6,481 nucleotides of DNA from an uncultured Eubacterium sp. (GTDB lineage Bacteria; Bacillota_A; Clostridia; Lachnospirales; Lachnospiraceae). Within the stretch, counting starts at the first letter, position 1; the number at the start of each line of letters is the position of its first letter. Position numbers and translations under genes: made by a program. Under the pieces are notes generated by a model. That model did no database searches. It saw only the letters and a program-made list of their open reading frames with translations, and was not told where the DNA came from. The DNA is taken from assembly GCA_948759685.1 (NCBI GenBank), contig CAQBGY010000193.1, positions 1 through 6,481 of the forward strand, written 5' to 3'. Positions 5,276 through 6,481 of this stretch are shown piece by piece.

Positions 5276-6121
5276 GTGCAAAAATACATTAATGAAATAT
5301 TACTTCGCATTAATGAAGAAATGGAATTGCGTGGTATTGATGAGAATGTCAATACAGAAGATGCATTATATATGATAGACGTTATACGTCCATTGTTTGA
5401 AAAATTGCGAGAAATGACTATCGCATACGAATTTCAGAGTGAACAAGAAGAAATTCACTTTTTCAAAGAAATAAAGCCAGATATTCTTGGTAGGTACATA
5501 TTCTTTCATAAAGTTGTTAGAATTGAAATGAAACGTCCTATTGGCAGTGATGATGTACAGAGAGAATATCTTCATAGTCAATTAAATAGTCTGAAATATT
5601 TTTTTGACCAAAATCTTGATTTTTACCAGTATTACCGTTCAAGAGCAACGCATTTAGATACTTATTACTTTGTTCGATATAAAAGTAACTTTCGGTTATG
5701 TTTAGATTGCAATTTTTTGGATAAAGACCCTGCTTTTTCAACCGGGTTTGACTATAAAGTGGCAAAAATATTATCTAATGAAATGTTGCGCATATATTTA
5801 AATCGCCAGTTACAGTTATTAGATAGAAAAACGCAGATTGCGGAAATACGAACTTCGCTTTCAGATTTTAGTTTAAAATGGACTGGCTCGAAATCTGAAG
5901 CAATAGAATGGGGATATGGATTGTTTGCTGCAAAATCCTTGAATTATGGAAATGCTACGATAAAAGAAATTATGGCGTTTATCGAAGCAGCATTTGGCAT
6001 TGAACTGGGAGATTACTACCGAACCTATTTAAGCCTTAAAAATCGAAAGAAAGACAGAACTGCTTTTTTCACATTCATAGTAGAGCAACTGCAAAAGCGT
6101 ATGGATGATGATAATCTGTAG
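5276..6121 (+). CDS. rteC: RteC-family regulator of conjugative-element excision
   Basis: This 281-residue protein is of the RteC family. In the Bacteroides element CTnDOT, RteC binds upstream of the xis2c-xis2d-exc operon and activates it, switching on excision and then transfer. Recognisable parts include the helical N-terminal half (EILLRINEEMELRGID), the FFKEIKPDILGRYIFFHK segment, a central QYYRSRATHLDTYYF block, and the C-terminal KWTGSKSEAIEWGYGLF...FGIELGDYYRTYLSLKNRK region that resembles a winged-helix DNA-binding domain. The start is a GTG; an in-frame TGA sits just upstream, and the first ATG is 15 codons in. It begins 18 bp after asnS with no terminator between them, so it is probably co-transcribed with the cargo. 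No rteA/rteB pair is visible. The excisionase-like gene downstream fits its expected target. Confidence 0.9.
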   Translation: MQKYINEILLRINEEMELRGIDENVNTEDALYMIDVIRPLFEKLREMTIAYEFQSEQEEIHFFKEIKPDILGRYIFFHKVVRIEMKRPIGSDDVQREYLHSQLNSLKYFFDQNLDFYQYYRSRATHLDTYYFVRYKSNFRLCLDCNFLDKDPAFSTGFDYKVAKILSNEMLRIYLNRQLQLLDRKTQIAEIRTSLSDFSLKWTGSKSEAIEWGYGLFAAKSLNYGNATIKEIMAFIEAAFGIELGDYYRTYLSLKNRKKDRTAFFTFIVEQLQKRMDDDNL

Positions 6122-6141
6122 ATAAGATATTTAGCTAATTA

Positions 6142-6177
6142 GAAAACTACCATGTTATTACCAACTTGGTAGTTTTC
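6142..6177 (+). terminator. Hairpin terminator after rteC
   Basis: GAAAACTACCA (6142-6152) pairs perfectly with TGGTAGTTTTC (6167-6177), an 11-bp stem with a 14-nt loop, followed by CTTTTTATA. It lies 20 bp past the rteC stop and would end the radical SAM to rteC transcript before the excision operon. The loop side also holds the 13-bp palindrome TACCAAcTTGGTA (6159-6171), so a protein-binding role is possible as well. Confidence 0.6.
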
Positions 6178-6261
6178 CTTTTTATACAGACTGGTAATAT
6201 GAATAGGACTAAAATATGTAATTTCCTTCTAAAATTCACTCCAAAAGGCATTGAAAAAATT

Positions 6262-6317
6262 TCAACCAAGTTGATATAATCTTGTATTTTTTATCTTAAA
6301 GAAAGATGCAATTTTGC
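6262..6317 (+). promoter_or_regulatory. Candidate control region of the excisionase-like gene
   Basis: CAATTTTGC at 6309-6317 differs from the Bacteroidetes -7 consensus TAnnTTTGY only at the first base. It sits 23 bp before the ATG at 6341, and a CTTG at 6281-6284 could serve as a loosely spaced -33 element. Just upstream is the inverted repeat TCAAC-CAA-GTTGA (6262-6274), placed where an activator such as RteC would be expected to bind. A weak core promoter that needs RteC would fit the CTnDOT model; the site assignment is inference. Confidence 0.35.
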
Positions 6318-6340
6318 GGCAAATCAATTAGTTATCATTT

Positions 6341-6481
6341 ATGGAAATAATAACATTCGAGTCCAAAGCCTATAAAGAACTGGACAATAAGATTACCGCT
6401 ATTGCCGATTACATCTTCAACCATGCGGAAACGGCAAGGCAAAGCGAGGAAGACATGTGGGTGGACAGCTACGAGGTCTGC
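6341..6481 (+). CDS. Excisionase-like helix-turn-helix protein, 5' part
   Basis: The ATG opens a frame running off the window, giving 47 residues beginning MEIITFESKAYKEL and ending in MWVDSYEVC. This N-terminal pattern, a short strand and helix followed by a W(V)DSxEVC entry into a MerR/excisionase-type HTH (HTH_17), is common among small DNA-binding proteins just downstream of rteC in Bacteroidales conjugative elements. Those proteins correspond to the Xis2c/Xis2d type, which act with the integrase in excision and help activate transfer genes. GC content is about 45%, like the left edge of the window and unlike the cargo, marking the return to the conserved backbone. The HTH itself lies beyond the window, so the family call rests on the N terminus and on context. 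Confidence 0.72.
   Translation, partial: MEIITFESKAYKELDNKITAIADYIFNHAETARQSEEDMWVDSYEVC

Noticed and set aside
5366..5765. Two minus-strand open frames inside rteC
   Set aside because: Antisense to a recognised family with no features of their own.
1..6481. tRNA-Asn gene, CRISPR array, insertion sequence ends or attachment site accompanying the module
   Set aside because: I looked for tRNA-like cloverleaf blocks, regularly spaced repeats, transposase reading frames and flanking direct repeats and saw none in the window.

Overview
The window looks like a segment of a Bacteroidales (Bacteroides/Parabacteroides/Prevotella-type) integrative conjugative element. The evidence is an RteC-family regulator (5276-6121), directly followed by the start of an excisionase-like helix-turn-helix gene (6341 to the window edge). 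This is the CTnDOT-style order rteC then xis/excision operon. The asparaginyl-tRNA synthetase also reads as a Bacteroidetes-lineage enzyme, several promoters fit the Bacteroidetes -7 consensus TAnnTTTGY, and starts lack Shine-Dalgarno sequences. The two ends of the window are clearly more GC-rich (about 43% in 1-63, 45% in 6341-6481) than the AT-rich interior (about 30% in sampled blocks). I read the interior as cargo lodged in a conjugative backbone.

Layout. 1-63: the last 20 codons of an unidentified + strand gene. 132-968 (-): an AraC-family regulator. 969-1065: a divergent control region holding a two-copy direct repeat, ATATACT-N5-TAGG, with a 21-bp period. This is the classic geometry of an AraC-family binding site. 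1066-2261 (+): a two-gene operon of a short nitroreductase and a DJ-1/Hsp31-like protein, closed by a strong GC-rich terminator at 2333-2383. 2411-2482: a tandem TTAC-N6-GTAA palindrome pair just upstream of a good -7 element. 2577-6121 (+): four tightly spaced genes (gaps of 10, 19 and 18 bp): an Elp3/COG1032-like radical SAM enzyme, a DUF1934 (YwiB-like) beta-barrel protein, a full-length asparaginyl-tRNA synthetase, and rteC. 6142-6177: a hairpin terminator after rteC. 6341-6481: the 5' end of the excisionase-like gene.

How it may work together. The AraC protein probably controls the divergent nitroreductase/Hsp31-like pair, a reductive and carbonyl-detoxification module. The second operon is the unusual part. 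A mobile, apparently complete AsnRS travels with a radical SAM enzyme and a DUF1934 protein, with no tRNA gene in the window. The element's excision activator gene rteC sits at the end of the same apparent transcript. If rteC has no promoter of its own, excision and transfer would be coupled to whatever relieves the repressor-type operator at 2413-2447, much as tetracycline controls CTnDOT through its own cargo. A target-replacement (inhibitor-resistant AsnRS) role is plausible but is inference only.
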